Shown here in pieces: positions 30,294 to 31,764 of a stretch of 31,764 nt of DNA. How positions within the stretch are numbered: the first letter of the stretch is position 1; every line of letters starts with the position of its first letter. The position numbers and the translations under genes were made by a program. This DNA comes from a virus. The notes beneath the pieces were generated by a model. The model saw only the letters and a list, made by a program, of their open reading frames with translations. It ran no database searches and was not told the origin of the DNA. The stretch lies in IMG/VR virus record IMGVR_UViG_3300032242_000779, positions 1-31,764 of that record, one strand, 5' to 3'.

Positions 30294-30932
30294 GTGAAAT
30301 CTGTAAAGCAAAAATCGGGTGAAAGCATTGGCGAGTCCACTGACAAGGCGCAAGAAAAGCTAAAGGCGCGTAAAGAGCGCAATGAGGCTCAGGCCATAGA
30401 AGAGTCACAAGCATGGGCGGTCATTAGAGCAAAGTCTCAACAGGCGGCAACAATGGCCAAGCCCCGTATCAAATACAGTGAAGCACTAGCAGATGAAATC
30501 TGCACTAGGCTTTCATGTGGCGAGTCATTAAATCACATGACGACAACGTTAGATCATATGCCAAGCATTGCGGCGATTTATGATTGGCTGGATAAACACC
30601 CCTCTTTTGCTTCAAACTACACACGCGCGCGGGAGAACGCCGCAACAACCCTATTTTCTATGGCAAAAGACGCAGCGGAAGATGACTCAAAGGACGTTAC
30701 GAAAACAGGCGAAGTGAATCACGCCGCCATTGCTAGGTCCAAGTTAAAAGTAGACACTTACTTGCGTATGGCTGGAAAGCTTTCCATCAAATACAGTGAG
30801 AGAACAAACCATGAACCTGCGCAAGTAACGGTCAACAACAACACGTTAAACGTGTCGGCGCGTGATCTGTCATTGGAGCAGCGCGACTCATTGCGTCAAC
30901 TGCTATTGGCGGCAAAGCATGAAGGCTCCTAA
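30294..30932 (+). CDS. terS: Terminase small subunit
   Basis: 212 residues from the GTG at 30294, seven bases after GGAG. A basic, charged N-terminal arm (1-55) precedes the core IKYSEALADEICTRLSCGESLNHMTTTLDHMPSIAAIYDWLDKHPSFASNYTRARENAATTLF, the HTH-like DNA-recognition domain of Sf6 gp1-like small terminases. Then a coiled oligomerisation helix (NHAAIARSKLKVDTYLRMAGKLSIKYSERT) and a C-terminal tail that would contact the large subunit. TerS rings pick the packaging site. The large subunit gene, normally next, is replaced by the repeat region and then noncoding sequence. A GAACAAA repeat copy lies in its 3' part. Confidence 0.88.
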   Translation: MKSVKQKSGESIGESTDKAQEKLKARKERNEAQAIEESQAWAVIRAKSQQAATMAKPRIKYSEALADEICTRLSCGESLNHMTTTLDHMPSIAAIYDWLDKHPSFASNYTRARENAATTLFSMAKDAAEDDSKDVTKTGEVNHAAIARSKLKVDTYLRMAGKLSIKYSERTNHEPAQVTVNNNTLNVSARDLSLEQRDSLRQLLLAAKHEGS

Positions 30933-30948
30933 TGTTTCACGTGAAACA
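30933..30948. promoter_or_regulatory. parS: parS centromere-like site 1
   Basis: TGTTTCACGTGAAACA, a perfect 16-bp palindrome identical to the consensus chromosomal parS recognised by ParB in most bacteria. It follows the terS stop codon directly. Confidence 0.9.
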
Positions 30949-31031
30949 TAGGCCAAGCTTATGTTGGGGCGGTGTTCACGTTCTGTTACTGGTATGTTCT
31001 CCGGCAGAACAAACCATGAACAAACCAAGAA

Positions 31032-31047
31032 TGTTTCACGTGAAACA
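31032..31047. promoter_or_regulatory. parS: parS centromere-like site 2
   Basis: Second perfect copy of the 16-bp palindrome, 99 bases after the first. The following bases (ATGGCCACGTTCATGTTGCCG) resemble those after site 3. Confidence 0.9.
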
Positions 31048-31105
31048 ATGGCCACGTTCATGTTGCCGGAACAAACCGTGAACAAAACCAGAACGCCGCG
31101 CAAAG

Positions 31106-31121
31106 TGTTTCACGTGAAACA
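31106..31121. promoter_or_regulatory. parS: parS centromere-like site 3
   Basis: Third perfect copy, 74 bases after the second. The trailing sequence (ATAGCAACGCTCATGCTGGCG) matches that after site 2 at most positions, showing that a longer unit was duplicated. Confidence 0.9.
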
Positions 31122-31195
31122 ATAGCAACGCTCATGCTGGCGCGTTCCGCATCTGTTCACGTTTTGTTCTGAGTTTGTTCTTGTTTTGTTCAGGT

Positions 31196-31764
31196 ACCCT
31201 TGACGACGACCGGGGTAGCACAAGCTGGGCAAGAGGCCGGGCCGGTCTGGGCCCCTTTTCCCCTCCCTGCAAATCCCCCCACAAACCAGTATTTACAAAC
31301 CAACCTAACCCCCCCCCCCCCCTCCCCACTCCCGCATGTGTGTGTTGTGCCCTGTGCCCCAAGCCTGGAGGCCTGGCTGCCTCTGAATTCCTGTTTGGTA
31401 TTTTTCCTTTCTCAGAGTACTCCCAAAATTTAGTTCACAAGCTCAAAGCTAGGTGACTCCCATTTAAACTCTAAATTTTTGAATTTTCCTATCTTATTGT
31501 TCCTAAAAAATGCAAAGAGTGAAATTCGCAATATTGACCAATCAGCTGCTTTACATACTTCCTCCACGTTTCAAATTACATAAATACTCAACGTAACTTT
31601 TACTGTGAAAATTACAAAAATCCATAATTCATTATAACAAACTAGAGGAAAGAACCAGGAAAAACTCAATACCCTGTTGGAAAAACGCACTCGGGAGAAG
31701 ACCCGAGTAATTTTCATGGGAAGTGCGCAGCCTGTATGCGCATTTCATTGTTTGATTAAAGCGA
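31196..31764. other. Noncoding terminal segment of unlike composition, possible chimera
   Basis: 569 bases without a believable gene, in contrast to the dense coding elsewhere. The first part is GC-rich with a C14 run (31309-31322); from about 31380 it becomes AT-rich and low in open frames, with text such as ATTGACCAATCAGCTG. A small hairpin (ACTCGGG/CCCGAGT, about 31689-31709) lies near the end. It replaces the expected large terminase gene. Foreign (perhaps eukaryotic) DNA joined in assembly, or host DNA, are both possible. Confidence 0.5.

Larger units (their letters stand above)
30802..31169. repeat. GAACAAA(C/A)C(A/G)TGAAC repeat family
   Basis: GAACAAACCATGAAC occurs exactly at 30802 (in terS) and 31007; GAACAAACCGTGAAC at 31069; inverted GAACAAAACGTGAAC at 31155-31169; a shorter inverted relative at 30974-30987. 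More GTTTGTTC/GTTTTGTTC half-copies follow to 31191. Copies alternate with the parS sites. They may be TerS-binding (pac) sites or sites for another protein. Confidence 0.75.

Noticed and set aside
31132-31456. Open frames of 76-93 residues at the right end
   Set aside because: Proline-rich translations produced by C-runs, without start signals or natural composition.

Overview
The window looks like most of a tailed-phage genome infecting an alphaproteobacterium. The gene set has virion, lysis, recombination, replication and packaging parts. It includes a GcrA-type cell-cycle regulator, a family largely confined to alphaproteobacteria, and no ribosomal, tRNA or metabolic host genes. The short-tail module (head-tail adaptor, a gp10-like stopper/stabilisation protein and two very large ejection-type proteins, with no tube, sheath or tape-measure genes) suggests a podovirus. 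No integrase or full-size CI-type repressor is visible. Large terminase, portal, scaffold and major capsid genes are absent. Position 1 falls inside the endolysin gene, so these genes probably lie outside the window.

Layout: 1-1065 is a rightward lysis cassette: a 5'-truncated lysozyme with a C-terminal membrane segment, then overlapping Rz/Rz1-like genes. 1097-15648 is one tightly packed rightward virion operon: adaptor, stabilisation protein, small structural proteins, a GNAT acetyltransferase, two ejection-like proteins, and five or six tail-fibre/tip genes. 15650-15815 is a convergent terminator region. 15816-20342 is a leftward early operon: ERF annealing protein, YqaJ exonuclease, an SSB-tailed small protein, HNH and PD-(D/E)XK nucleases, GcrA and small unknowns. 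A compact divergent promoter region at 20362-20432 separates it from a rightward operon (20439-26780): RusA, adenine methyltransferase, HNH endonuclease, a small HTH regulator with its own promoter/operator, an O-like HTH replication protein, an SF2 helicase, small proteins and a primase. Together these form a recombination/replication module.

26791-29469 is mostly leftward accessory DNA with very small overlapping genes. It holds three paralogous ~75-82 aa proteins, two near-identical bidirectional terminators, and many copies of a TCGGTC/GACCGA motif, several of them sitting between the ribosome-binding site and start codon. 29647-30204 encodes a conserved phage protein. 30294-30932 encodes the terminase small subunit.

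The most striking element follows the small terminase gene: three perfect 16-bp TGTTTCACGTGAAACA sites (30933, 31032, 31106), identical to the consensus chromosomal parS bound by host ParB. They are interleaved with a second repeat family, and no parA or parB gene is visible. Bases after about 31196 have no credible genes, contain a C14 run and change composition abruptly. They may be foreign or the product of a chimeric assembly. All functions were assigned by reading motifs; no database search was run.
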